From assembly GCA_036496605.1 (NCBI GenBank), contig DASXKV010000004.1:124001-188000 (forward strand): 64,000 nt of DNA, in the 5' to 3' direction. Every line of letters starts with the position of its first letter. Positions within the stretch are counted from its first letter, which is position 1. Position numbers and translations under genes: made by a program. Shown here piece after piece: positions 26,774 through 35,818 of the stretch. This stretch comes from Gemmatimonadaceae bacterium (GTDB lineage: Bacteria; Gemmatimonadota; Gemmatimonadetes; Gemmatimonadales; Gemmatimonadaceae). The notes below the pieces were generated by a model, which did no database searches, was not told where the DNA came from, and worked only from the letters and a program-made list of their open reading frames with translations.

Positions 26774-27739
26774 ATGCCTGTCGGAGTTCTCGGAGCGAGC
26801 GGCTATGCCGGCCGCGAGCTCTGTGCACTCATTCTCGACCACCCGGAGCTCGAGCTCGGCTTCGCGACCGCGAATGATCAGCGCGGGGCGACGGCGCGCA
26901 TTGGTCGGCACGCGATCAACTTCATCGCGACCGATGATGCGCCGCTCGGCGACGCCGCGCTCGTTTTCAGCGCGCTCCCACACGGCGCCTCGAAAGACTG
27001 GGTTGCCCGAGCTCGGGAGGCGGGCGCGCGCGCCGTCGACCTCTCTGCAGATCTTCGACCAGGAAATGGCTGCGAGGGCATTCCGTACGGCCTTACGGAA
27101 CTGATGCGCGAGCAGGTGCGCAATGCGCCACTCGTCAGCAATCCCGGGTGTTATCCGACCGCGATCCTCACCGCGCTCGCACCACTAATTCAGCAAAATC
27201 TCATTGCCGATGATTCCACGGTCGTCGTCGATGCTGCAAGCGGCGTCACCGGCGCTGGCAATTCCCTCAAGCGCGAACTGCTCTTTGGCGAAGTGTCCGA
27301 GGACTACCGTGCCTACGGTTTTGCGAATGGCCTCGGCAACGTGCATCGGCACTTGAACGAGATGCGGGCGATGACGAGTGCGTTGGGATCCCCCGCGGAT
27401 CTCGTATTCACGCCGCACTTGCTGCCCGTCGCACGGGGGATTCTCGCAACCATTACTGTGACGCTGCGAGCGCCCCTCACTGGACACGTGCTCGATCCCT
27501 GGCGCGACGCGTACGACGCCGAGCCGTTCATCGAAGTCACGGCCGAACCGCCGGCATTGCGCGACGTCATTCATCGCAACGTTGTTCGGATGTCGGCGAT
27601 ACCGCTCGCGGGCACGCGACGGCCGACGCTCCTCGTGCTGTCCGCGATCGACAATCTGATGAAGGGTGCAGCGGGACAGGCGATGCAAAACGCGAACCTC
27701 ATGCTTGGTCTGAACGAAGGCGCCGGGCTCCCCGCATGA
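26774..27739 (+). CDS. argC: N-acetyl-gamma-glutamyl-phosphate reductase ArgC
   Basis: ArgC reduces N-acetylglutamyl phosphate with NADPH. The 321 residues begin MPVGVLGASGYAGRELCALI (GASGYAG nucleotide motif). They contain the active-site Cys in LVSNPGCYPTAILTALAPL, the Ala/Gly-rich DAASGVTGAGNSLK segment and HLLPVARGILATI. A GTG at 26765 could add three residues but overlaps the operator. The stop overlaps the argB start (ATGA). Confidence 0.97.
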   Translation: MPVGVLGASGYAGRELCALILDHPELELGFATANDQRGATARIGRHAINFIATDDAPLGDAALVFSALPHGASKDWVARAREAGARAVDLSADLRPGNGCEGIPYGLTELMREQVRNAPLVSNPGCYPTAILTALAPLIQQNLIADDSTVVVDAASGVTGAGNSLKRELLFGEVSEDYRAYGFANGLGNVHRHLNEMRAMTSALGSPADLVFTPHLLPVARGILATITVTLRAPLTGHVLDPWRDAYDAEPFIEVTAEPPALRDVIHRNVVRMSAIPLAGTRRPTLLVLSAIDNLMKGAAGQAMQNANLMLGLNEGAGLPA

Positions 27740-28518
27740 CAAACGGAACACGCGTCGTCAAGATCGGCGGTCGCCCGCAAAGCGACCCTGCATTGCCAGG
27801 CTGCCTCGCGAAGCTGTGGAACGGCGGCTCGTGCCCGTTGGTCATCGTGCACGGCGGTGGCGACGAAGTCACGACGCTCCAGCGTGCTCTTGGCCTCGAG
27901 GCGCAGTTCGTTGGCGGTCGCCGAGTGACGAGCCAGGGAGACATCGATGTGGTCCGCATGGCGCTATCGGGCAGCGCCAACAAGCGACTCGTTGCTTCGC
28001 TGGTGAGCAGCGGCGTGCGAGCGCTCGGACTTTCGGGTGAGGATGCATCGCTGCTTACCGCGAGCCCGGTGGATCCCGAGCGTCTCGGCTACGTTGGCGC
28101 TCCGCATCGGGCCAACGTCGAGCTCCTGTGGCACCTGCTGGATGGCGGCTACGTGCCGGTCGTATCGCCAGTGAGTCGCAACGCGTGCGCTGGCGCCACA
28201 AGCGTGAATTCGTTAGGCAACGCCGCCGCGCTCAACGTCAATGGAGACGACGCCGCCGCGGCGCTTGCGGTGGCCCTGGCGGCCGGTGAGCTGCTGCTCG
28301 TCGCCGACGTTGAAGGTGTGATGTCCGATGGCGCGGTAATCCCACGCCTTCGAACGCCGGTTGCGCGCAATCTCATCGATGCCGGGACGGCGGCAGGCGG
28401 CATGCGCGCAAAGCTCGAGGCGGCGCTCTGCGCGATCGGCGGCGGCGTCGAGCGCGTTCGCATCGGCGATATTGCGGCGATCACCGATCCGACCCGCGGT
28501 ACGCTGCTGCTCGATTGA
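27736..28518 (+). CDS. argB: acetylglutamate kinase ArgB
   Basis: The 260-residue amino-acid kinase has VVKIGGRPQSD at the start, VIVHGGGDEVT, the Arg-containing FVGGRRVTS, the DDAAAALAVAL motif and the late TAAGGMRAKLEAA. It phosphorylates N-acetylglutamate. The short KIGGR type also occurs in LysW-linked kinases, but argC, argD and a short ArgA beside it, with no LysW gene, favour the acetylated arginine route. It is coupled to argC by a four-base overlap. Confidence 0.93.
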   Translation: MTNGTRVVKIGGRPQSDPALPGCLAKLWNGGSCPLVIVHGGGDEVTTLQRALGLEAQFVGGRRVTSQGDIDVVRMALSGSANKRLVASLVSSGVRALGLSGEDASLLTASPVDPERLGYVGAPHRANVELLWHLLDGGYVPVVSPVSRNACAGATSVNSLGNAAALNVNGDDAAAALAVALAAGELLLVADVEGVMSDGAVIPRLRTPVARNLIDAGTAAGGMRAKLEAALCAIGGGVERVRIGDIAAITDPTRGTLLLD

Positions 28519-28572
28519 CCGCGGCGATCTCCTGATTCATCGCAGTCGCAGTGAGAAACTCTCGGAGAACTC

Positions 28573-29853
28573 ATGACGGCACACGCTCCCGGTATCACGT
28601 TGAAAACAACACGGCCCATGCCGCCGACGACTTCGGGTATCGCGCCGGAGCTCTCGGTGAACCGTGAGCCGGCGGTGGATGGCATCGCGACGGCGCACAC
28701 CGCGAGCGATGCCGTGTTGTACACGTACAAGCGTGCGCCAGGCGAGTTCGTTCGCGGTGAAGGCGTGTATTTGTACGACGCCGAGGGTAAGAAGTATCTC
28801 GACTTCGTGAGCGGTATCGCCGTGAACGCGCTCGGATACGGCGATCCCGGTCTCGTCGCCGCGCTGCACGCGGCGGCAGACGGATTGGTGCATCTGTCGA
28901 ACCTGTATGAAACGGCGCCGGCCATGCGTTTGGCCGCGGCGCTCGTCGAGCGTTCTTTCGCCGACAAGGTCTTCTTTTGCAACTCCGGCGCTGAGGCGAA
29001 CGAGGGCGCGTTTAAATTCGCGCGGCGGTGGGCGCGCACCGTTGGCGAGGTGAAGCATGAAATCGTCGCGCTTCGCGGTGCCTTCCATGGCCGCCTATTC
29101 GGCACGCTCGCTGCGACCGACCGGCCGGGTTATCGCATTCCATTCCGGCCTCTCGCGGGCGGCATCTCGATCTCCGAGCGGAATCTCGAAGATTTGGCGG
29201 CGGTGCTCGACGCGGAGACGGTGGCGGCGCTGATTCTCGAGCCAGTGCAGGGCGAGGGTGGCGTACGTGTGCTCGATGGCGGATTCATTCGCGAGCTGCG
29301 CGCGCTCACGAAGGAACGCCAGATCGCTCTCGTCTTCGACGAGATTCAGTGCGGCCTGGGGCGGACCGGGACGTTGTTCGCGTATGAGAAGCTTGGCGTC
29401 CAGCCAGACATTCTCACGCTCGCGAAGCCACTCGCGGGCGGATTGCCAATGGGCGCCGTGCTCGTGACGGAGGAGATTGCGCACGCAATCAAGCCGGGGG
29501 ACCACGGCACCACGTTTGGCGGTGGACCATTCGTTTCCTCCGTGGCGCTGCACGTTCTGAATCGGCTCTCCGAACCGTCGTTACTCGAATCGGTCCGTGA
29601 GAATGGCGCATGGATCGGCCGTCAACTCGAGGAGATCGCGCGGCGGACCGGGCGTGTGCGCGCGGTTCGCGGGATCGGCTACATGTGGGGCTTCGACATC
29701 ATGGGCACGGCATCCCACGTCGTGGAAGCGACCCGCGAGGCGGGACTTCTGACCTGCACGGCGGGGGATTGCACCGTGCGACTTCTTCCGCCGCTCGTCG
29801 CCACGCGCGACGAGCTCGCCCTCGGACTGGACATCCTGGAGCAGGTGTTGTGA
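28573..29853 (+). CDS. argD: acetylornithine aminotransferase ArgD
   Basis: This class-III PLP aminotransferase of 426 residues makes N-acetylornithine. FCNSGAEANEGAFKFAR, the cofactor Asp in ALVFDEIQCGLGRTG and the Schiff-base Lys in LAKPLAGGLPMGAV are present. The first 40 residues are a Pro/Thr-rich extension before the normal family start (VLYTYKRAPGEFVRGEG), so a later start is conceivable. It starts 54 bp after argB. Confidence 0.95.
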   Translation: MTAHAPGITLKTTRPMPPTTSGIAPELSVNREPAVDGIATAHTASDAVLYTYKRAPGEFVRGEGVYLYDAEGKKYLDFVSGIAVNALGYGDPGLVAALHAAADGLVHLSNLYETAPAMRLAAALVERSFADKVFFCNSGAEANEGAFKFARRWARTVGEVKHEIVALRGAFHGRLFGTLAATDRPGYRIPFRPLAGGISISERNLEDLAAVLDAETVAALILEPVQGEGGVRVLDGGFIRELRALTKERQIALVFDEIQCGLGRTGTLFAYEKLGVQPDILTLAKPLAGGLPMGAVLVTEEIAHAIKPGDHGTTFGGGPFVSSVALHVLNRLSEPSLLESVRENGAWIGRQLEEIARRTGRVRAVRGIGYMWGFDIMGTASHVVEATREAGLLTCTAGDCTVRLLPPLVATRDELALGLDILEQVL

Positions 29854-30353
29854 GCTCGACATCAAGTGAGCATTTGCTCATTCGGCCGGCTCGTGAAGCG
29901 GAGTCGTCGGAGATCTCGCGACTGAACAACATCTTTGCCGCGGAGCATCTGATGCTCCGGCGCACGCCGGAACAGGTCGCGCTCACGATCGACGATTTCG
30001 TCGTCGCCGTCGATGCACGCGGGCGGATCATGGCCTGCGGCGCGCTGAAGGAGTACTCACCATCCGTCGCCGAGGTCGCGGCGATCGCTGTGGCGCCCGA
30101 AGCGCAGGGCAACGGGCTGGGGCGCGACATCGTCGGTGCCGTCGAAGCCCTCGCGATGAAGCGCGGCGTCATGCACGTGTTCGCGCTCACGCTGCAGCCG
30201 GCGTTCTTCGAGGCGATCGGCTATCAACGCGTCGATCGCGCACGATATCCAGAGAAGATCCGCCGCGACTGTCTCGGCTGCGCACGCCGCTTCGCTTGCA
30301 ACGAAATCTGCTTCGCGAAGATTCTGCGCGTCGCCGCAGCCCTCGCCGCCTGA
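29850..30353 (+). CDS. argA: short GNAT-type N-acetylglutamate synthase
   Basis: The 167-residue GNAT acetyltransferase starts at a GTG overlapping the argD stop. The acetyl-CoA loop AVAPEAQGNGLGRDIVGAV is clear. The C-terminus (IRRDCLGCARRFACNEICFAKIL) has the Cys-rich pattern I associate with short ArgA enzymes. Its place at the end of argC-B-D makes N-acetylglutamate formation, the first step, the likely role. argE/argJ and argF are not in the window. Confidence 0.85.
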   Translation: MSSTSSEHLLIRPAREAESSEISRLNNIFAAEHLMLRRTPEQVALTIDDFVVAVDARGRIMACGALKEYSPSVAEVAAIAVAPEAQGNGLGRDIVGAVEALAMKRGVMHVFALTLQPAFFEAIGYQRVDRARYPEKIRRDCLGCARRFACNEICFAKILRVAAALAA

Positions 30354-30558
30354 GTGGCGACAAGAAGCGAGACTCCTCCCAAGAAATTGTTGTTGGATAG
30401 CGGACAATCGCGTGCCCGTGCGCCATATTTGGTCGTGCGCAGTGGTCGATCACGCACGCGGGATTTCTACCTCGCAGAACCACAACAGGTCGGAGAAATT
30501 GATGCTGCTCGTGAGGCGCGAGTCGAGAGGTGTTGATCATTCGCTCATATGTTGTCGA

Positions 30559-32139
30559 ATGATCCGCGCGTGCCTGTGTGTCGCAACGGCGGCGTTGCTC
30601 GTGGCAATTTCGAGTGGGAGCGCGGTCGCGCAGCAAGCGAGCTCGAAGCCGCTGCTGATCGTTCACTTCACGATCGATCAGATGCGCCCGGACTATCTGT
30701 CGCGATTCGACAAGCAGCTCACGGGCGGCCTGGCGCGTCTGTATCGAAAAGGCGCCGTGTTCGAGAATGCATATCAAGATCACGCGATCACCGAGACCGC
30801 CCCCGGACACTCGGCCACGCTCTCAGGTCGTTTCCCGCGCAGCACTGGCATTACGACGAACAGCGCGGGCGTACAGGATGATCGGGCGCCGTTGCTTGGC
30901 GGCGGCGGGCCCGGGGCGTCGCCCTTCCGCTTTCGTGGAACGACCCTAATCGACTGGCTGCGCGTGGCCGACCCGCGCTCTCACGCGCTATCGATTTCGC
31001 GAAAGGATCGCGGTGCGATTCTGCCGCTCGGCCGCGCGCATGAGCAGGTCTTCTGGTACGCGCCCGATCACTTCACGACCAGTAGCTACTACCACGATAC
31101 TTTGCCCACGTGGATCGAGCGATTCAACGCGCGGCGACTTCCAGAGCGCTACGCGGGACAAAGTTGGACGCTGCTCCTTCCGGCCAGCGCGTACGCCGAA
31201 CCAGATACGGTGCTGCTCGAGAACGAGGGCCGCGGCGTCGCGTTTCCTCATCCATTCCCAGCTGACTCAGAGGCAACCGCGCGGTCGCTTCCTGCTTATC
31301 CGATGATGGACGAGGTGACGCTGCAGGCGGCGCTCGCTGGCGTCGAGGCGTTGAAGCTGGGTCGTGGACCAGAGACGGACCTGCTTGCCGTCTCGCTGTC
31401 GACGACGGATGCGGTGGGTCACGCGTTCGGGCCCGACTCCCGGGAGATTCACGATCAGATTCTCCGCCTCGATCGCTATCTCGGCACCTTCCTCGATTCA
31501 CTTTTCCGATTGCGCGATTCGACACGCATCGTCATCACGCTCACCGCGGATCACGGTATCCAGCCGTTTCCTGCGCTGCATGCCGCGCGTACGAAAGGCG
31601 CGGTCGCTCGTTATGCGGATATCGAGCCGCTGTACGCCGAGACGGTCATGCGTCTCGTCGATCGCGGCGTCGATACGTCGGCCTTCGAATTCTCAGAAGG
31701 TATGGTGATGGTCGATCGAGCCGCGTTTGCGAAAGCGCACGTCGACCCTGACTCCGTGTTGCGTCAGTTTGCGGAGCGAGCGCGCAAAGTGCCGGGCGTG
31801 GGCCGCGTCGACTTCGTTCGGTCGTTGGCGCAGGCAGATACGGTGCACGACGCGATCGCGCGGCGCTGGCTGCATATGTTATCGCCGGAGCTTCCCGTTG
31901 AATTGGTCGTGAGCCTGGAGCCGTTCGCCTACTGGGCAGGTACGCGCATCGCGACGCACGGTTCACCGAACGACGAAGACGCTCACGTCCCGCTCTTGCT
32001 GTGGGGAAGCGCGATTCGACCAGGGCACTACGACGAGTTCGCTCGTGTCGTGGATATCGCACCGACGCTCGCCAAGATCGCGGGCGTGCCGCCGCTGGAA
32101 CGTCTCGATGGACACGTGCTGTCCCGCGCCTTGAGATGA
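30559..32139 (+). CDS. secreted alkaline-phosphatase-superfamily (PafA-like) enzyme
   Basis: The 526-residue protein has a signal peptide (ACLCVATAALLVAISSGSAVAQ) and an alkaline phosphatase/nucleotide pyrophosphatase fold. Visible motifs are VHFTIDQMRPDYL (metal Asp), the nucleophile Thr in AITETAPGHSATLSG, DAVGHAFGPDS and LTADHGIQ, with a late His in ATHGSPNDED. Thr as nucleophile is typical of PafA-like phosphomonoesterases and diesterases. The ATG at 30559 gives the signal peptide; earlier starts do not. Confidence 0.9.
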   Translation: MIRACLCVATAALLVAISSGSAVAQQASSKPLLIVHFTIDQMRPDYLSRFDKQLTGGLARLYRKGAVFENAYQDHAITETAPGHSATLSGRFPRSTGITTNSAGVQDDRAPLLGGGGPGASPFRFRGTTLIDWLRVADPRSHALSISRKDRGAILPLGRAHEQVFWYAPDHFTTSSYYHDTLPTWIERFNARRLPERYAGQSWTLLLPASAYAEPDTVLLENEGRGVAFPHPFPADSEATARSLPAYPMMDEVTLQAALAGVEALKLGRGPETDLLAVSLSTTDAVGHAFGPDSREIHDQILRLDRYLGTFLDSLFRLRDSTRIVITLTADHGIQPFPALHAARTKGAVARYADIEPLYAETVMRLVDRGVDTSAFEFSEGMVMVDRAAFAKAHVDPDSVLRQFAERARKVPGVGRVDFVRSLAQADTVHDAIARRWLHMLSPELPVELVVSLEPFAYWAGTRIATHGSPNDEDAHVPLLLWGSAIRPGHYDEFARVVDIAPTLAKIAGVPPLERLDGHVLSRALR

Positions 32140-32184
32140 CCATTGTCGTATCGGAACACAAAGGGCTCTGAGCTGCTTTAGATC

Positions 32185-32811
32185 ATGGCTCGATCGCGTC
32201 GCGGAGCGTCGCTCTCCGGTCTTCGTCAGGCATTCGATGAAGCGCGCTTCGGTAACGGACGCACGCTGAATTTGCGAGACGCGCTGCCGACAGCCGCCGA
32301 AGCGGTTGCGCGAGCAGAAGCATGGTTACGCCAGCAGCAGGTTCAGCTGTCGAGCGGGGAGGGCGAACGCGAGGTGCTGATCATCACCGGCCGCGGCAAC
32401 AACAGCGCCGGTGGCGTGTCGGTCGTTCGGAGCGCGATCGAGGGTTTGATTCATCGCCTGAAACAGAAGGGCGTCGTCGCGAATCATCTCGAGCACACAC
32501 CGGGATCGTTCGTCGTCGTTCTTGCACCAGTGCACGCGCTCTGGAGCGCGCCGACGCGAGCGGCCGAGATCACGCCTCCACACGCCGATCCGCCATCACT
32601 CGAACCGCTCGACCGAGAAACACGAGCCCTGCTTCGCCAACTTGCTGAACGCTCCCTCGAGCAGTTAGGCGTCCGCGGCGACCGCGATCGGTTCATCGAT
32701 GCTGAAATGCTCAGACAGTTCAGTGCGCTCGCGGCCACCGTTGCGGCAGACCATCAAAGAGAAGGCAGTCTCCAGGCGGCGATCCGCCGAGCGCTCGAGG
32801 AGTATGATTGA
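32185..32811 (+). CDS. Smr-domain protein
   Basis: The 208-residue protein has an Smr (small MutS-related) domain in its first 115 residues: TLNLRDALPTAAEAVARAEAW, then VLIITGRGNNSAGGVSVVRSAI and HTPGSFVVVLAP. Smr domains are nucleases acting on RNA or branched DNA. The usual LDLHG reads LNLRD here, so a key acidic/His pair is altered. The C-terminal half is an uncharacterised helical region. The next gene begins 13 bp later. Confidence 0.85.
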   Translation: MARSRRGASLSGLRQAFDEARFGNGRTLNLRDALPTAAEAVARAEAWLRQQQVQLSSGEGEREVLIITGRGNNSAGGVSVVRSAIEGLIHRLKQKGVVANHLEHTPGSFVVVLAPVHALWSAPTRAAEITPPHADPPSLEPLDRETRALLRQLAERSLEQLGVRGDRDRFIDAEMLRQFSALAATVAADHQREGSLQAAIRRALEEYD

Positions 32812-32824
32812 TCGGGAGCGCTCG

Positions 32825-33616
32825 ATGGCCGGCGACGCGTCAGCGAAAGAGTGGGATGCCGGGGCGTATCACGCCGTCTCCGATCCGCAATTCGCCTGGG
32901 GACTTCGCGTTCTCGGGCGCGTCTCACTCACTGGCGATGAGCAAGCCCTCGACGCCGGATGCGGCTCGGGCCGGCTGACGAAAGAGCTGGCGGCGAGAAT
33001 TCCGGCAGGACACCTGGTAGGCTGCGATCTGTCGGAAAACATGACGCGTGCGGCCAGACAGACGTTAGGCGGCACGCGCGTCGCGTCCGTTGCTTGCGCG
33101 GATCTCTCGCTACTGCCATTTCGCGAGGCCTTCGATCTCATCTTCAGCACCGCGACCTTCCATTGGATCAGGGATCACGACCGCTTGTTCTCCGAGTTGA
33201 GGCAAGCGCTGCGCGCTGGCGGTCGACTGGAGGCCCAATGCGGTGGCGGGCCGAATCTCGCGCTTATCCACGCCCGAGCCGACGCGCTTGCCGCCGTGGC
33301 TGCCTTTCGACCCCACTTCACGGGCTGGCGGGAGCCTTGGCACTTCGCCGCGCCGAAAGAGACCGTAGCGCGTCTCCGGCGCGCCGGATTCCGCAAGGCG
33401 CATTGCTGGCTGGAGCATGCACCAACGAGATTTCCAGACGCCAAGCGTTTTCGGGCCTTCGTCGAGGCGGTCGTGTTGCGGCCCTATCTCGCGAAGCTGT
33501 CGAAAGCTGATCTGCGAACACGATTTGTAGAGACGCTGGTCGACAAGGCGAGTGAGGATGATCCTCCATTCACGCTCGACTATTGGCGGCTGAACATGAG
33601 TGCCACAACCAAGTGA
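32825..33616 (+). CDS. class I SAM-dependent methyltransferase, trans-aconitate-methyltransferase-like
   Basis: The 263-residue protein has the SAM-binding motif I ALDAGCGSGRLTKEL, an acidic motif II (LVGCDLSENMTRAA) and motif IV FSTATFHWIRDHDRLF, which closely resembles Tam. The C-terminus also fits the Tam/Tam-like group. The substrate is not certain. The ATG at 32825 has GGGAG seven bases upstream; an ATG at 32804 would overlap the Smr gene. Confidence 0.85.
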   Translation: MAGDASAKEWDAGAYHAVSDPQFAWGLRVLGRVSLTGDEQALDAGCGSGRLTKELAARIPAGHLVGCDLSENMTRAARQTLGGTRVASVACADLSLLPFREAFDLIFSTATFHWIRDHDRLFSELRQALRAGGRLEAQCGGGPNLALIHARADALAAVAAFRPHFTGWREPWHFAAPKETVARLRRAGFRKAHCWLEHAPTRFPDAKRFRAFVEAVVLRPYLAKLSKADLRTRFVETLVDKASEDDPPFTLDYWRLNMSATTK

Positions 33617-33664
33617 ACGCGAACCGGCGTTGACGAACGACTTCAATCGAACTGAACATCCAAA

Positions 33665-35818
33665 ATGAGCAAGTCATCATTCCTCGTTTGTGCGGCCGCC
33701 CTGGCCATCATGCCGAGCTCTCGCGCCAGAGCGCAACAGAATCTGATCGGGTACACGGCCGTCAGCGCCGCGCACGAACGTCAAGTCGAGGCCGATGCGA
33801 TCCAGCGACCAAATCCCGTGAGCGCCGCGGGACATTCTCGCGCACTATCGCGAGAAGTGCACGTCGCGGGAACCGCGGCGCAGGCGCGCACGCGCGACTA
33901 CGTCATCGCGCAGATGAAGTCCTGGGGCCTCGAAACGGAGGTCCGGAGCTACGACATCTGGATGCCACATGCCACGGACGTTCGCGTGTGGCGCGTCGCT
34001 CCCGATACGCTCCGGCTCAATCTGAGCGAGCCGGCCGTGCCTAACGATCCGGCGTCATCGTTGCCACAATACCCAACGGTGAACGGCTACAGCGGTCAAG
34101 GCGACGTCACGGGCGACGTCGTTTACGTGAACTACGGCCTGATCGAAGACTATGCGCAGCTCGATTCGCTCGGTGTCTCGGTGCGCGGCAAGATTGCGAT
34201 CGCTCGCTACGGCCGATCGTTCCGTGGCATCAAGGCGCGTGAGGCCGAACGTCATGGCGCCGTCGCTCTGATCATTTATAGCGATCCGCAAGATGACGGC
34301 TTTGTTCGGGGCGACGTGCATCCCGAAGGGCCGATGCGGCCGTCGGCTGGCGTGCAGCGAGGCAGCGTGTTGAATACCGACGGCGATCCCTCCACGCCCT
34401 CCTACCCGAGCACTCACAATGCAAAGCGGCTCCCTGAGTCCGACATGGAGATTCCGCACATTCCCGTTGTGCCGATGAGTTACGGCAACGCAGCCGAGCT
34501 GCTGCGGAGTGTGCGCGGACGGAACGTGCCGCAGACCTGGCAAGGCGGACTGCCGTTTCGCTATCACGTGGGTCCAGGCCCCGTAAGGGCGAGAGTCGTC
34601 GTGCACGACGACCGCGCGTCGCATGCGCTCAAGCCGATCTACGACACATTTGGAATCATCCGCGGCACTGAGTACCCCGACGAGCTCGTGATTGTCGGCG
34701 GCCATCGCGATGCGTGGGGCCCAGGCACTGCCGATAATGTCAGCGGCACCGTGAGCGTGCTCGAAGCGGCGCGCGCCGTCGCCGAACAGGTCAAACAGGG
34801 CATGCGGCCAAAGCGCACGATCGTGTTCGCGACGTGGGATGCCGAAGAATGGGGCCTGATTGGCTCCGTGGAGTATGTCGAAGACGATTCGCTCCGCCTA
34901 ACGAAGAACGCCGTCGCTTATTTCAATCAGGATGTTGCGGCACAGGGTCCGCGCTTCAACGGCGGCGGCTCACCCTCGCTACGCGCAACGATTCGCGCGA
35001 TCGCCAGCGTGGTGCCTGATCCAGATGGTCATGGAAGTGTGTATTCGGAATGGCGCCGCGCGACCGCTGTGGCCGATTCGCTCGAGCCGGCGATGGGTGA
35101 CCCAGGTGGCGGATCGGACTTCGCGCCATTCTATAACCACCTGGGGATTCCGATTGGCGAGTGGGGATTCGGTGGCGCTGGCGGCGTGTATCACTCGCAG
35201 TACGACGATTACAACTGGATGTCCAGGTTCGGCGATCCTGGATTTCTCTATCATGCCGCAGCCGCCCGCATCGCCGCGGGAATGGTGCTCCGCATCGCCA
35301 ACGCAGATGTGCTGCCTTACGACTACGCCGAGTTCGCGCGCACCATGCGCACCTATCTGACGTCGATCGATCGCGACTTCTCGGCGCGCCGATGGGATGC
35401 TGCGTCGCCAACCGGTCCCCTTCGCGCCTCCATCGACCGGATGGAAGAGATGGCGATTGGATTCGCGACATCGCGCGATGCCGCCCTGGCAGCGGGAACC
35501 GCTTCGCAGGGCCCGCTGGAAGAGACCAATCGCGCATTGATGCGCGTTGAGCGCGCACTGACGCGGCCGGAAGGACTGCGTGGCCGCTCCTGGTTCCGCA
35601 ACCTCATCTACGTGGCGGACGAGGATAACGGCTACGCCAATATGTCCCTTCCAACCATCAGGGAAGCGATCCGTCGAGGCGATTCGACGCTCGCCAAACG
35701 CGAGATCACGGATCTCGCCGCGCGCTTCGACGAGGCGACACGCGCGCTCGGCGACGCTCGGCGAGCAATCAGCGCTGCGTCATCCAACGGCCAACAAGAA
35801 CGCCGACCGCCACGCTGA
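33665..35818 (+). CDS. secreted M28 peptidase, glutamate-carboxypeptidase-II-like
   Basis: The 717-residue protein has a signal peptide (residues 1-24), a PA domain inserted near 110-340, the M28 zinc peptidase core and a C-terminal TFR-like dimerisation domain. Zinc ligands are seen in GGHRDAWGPGTADNVSG (His, Asp), WDAEEWGL (Glu pair), GGGSDFAPF (Asp) and YHSQYDDY (His). Plant and animal homologues trim C-terminal Glu/Asp; here nutrient peptide breakdown is likely. The last 50 bases overlap the convergent hydrogenase-like gene. Confidence 0.94.
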   Translation: MSKSSFLVCAAALAIMPSSRARAQQNLIGYTAVSAAHERQVEADAIQRPNPVSAAGHSRALSREVHVAGTAAQARTRDYVIAQMKSWGLETEVRSYDIWMPHATDVRVWRVAPDTLRLNLSEPAVPNDPASSLPQYPTVNGYSGQGDVTGDVVYVNYGLIEDYAQLDSLGVSVRGKIAIARYGRSFRGIKAREAERHGAVALIIYSDPQDDGFVRGDVHPEGPMRPSAGVQRGSVLNTDGDPSTPSYPSTHNAKRLPESDMEIPHIPVVPMSYGNAAELLRSVRGRNVPQTWQGGLPFRYHVGPGPVRARVVVHDDRASHALKPIYDTFGIIRGTEYPDELVIVGGHRDAWGPGTADNVSGTVSVLEAARAVAEQVKQGMRPKRTIVFATWDAEEWGLIGSVEYVEDDSLRLTKNAVAYFNQDVAAQGPRFNGGGSPSLRATIRAIASVVPDPDGHGSVYSEWRRATAVADSLEPAMGDPGGGSDFAPFYNHLGIPIGEWGFGGAGGVYHSQYDDYNWMSRFGDPGFLYHAAAARIAAGMVLRIANADVLPYDYAEFARTMRTYLTSIDRDFSARRWDAASPTGPLRASIDRMEEMAIGFATSRDAALAAGTASQGPLEETNRALMRVERALTRPEGLRGRSWFRNLIYVADEDNGYANMSLPTIREAIRRGDSTLAKREITDLAARFDEATRALGDARRAISAASSNGQQERRPPR

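Noticed and set aside
28149-29105. 318-codon minus-strand frame opposite argB/argD
   Set aside because: Shadow frame; low-complexity Ser/Ala/Arg translation, and both opposite genes are certain.
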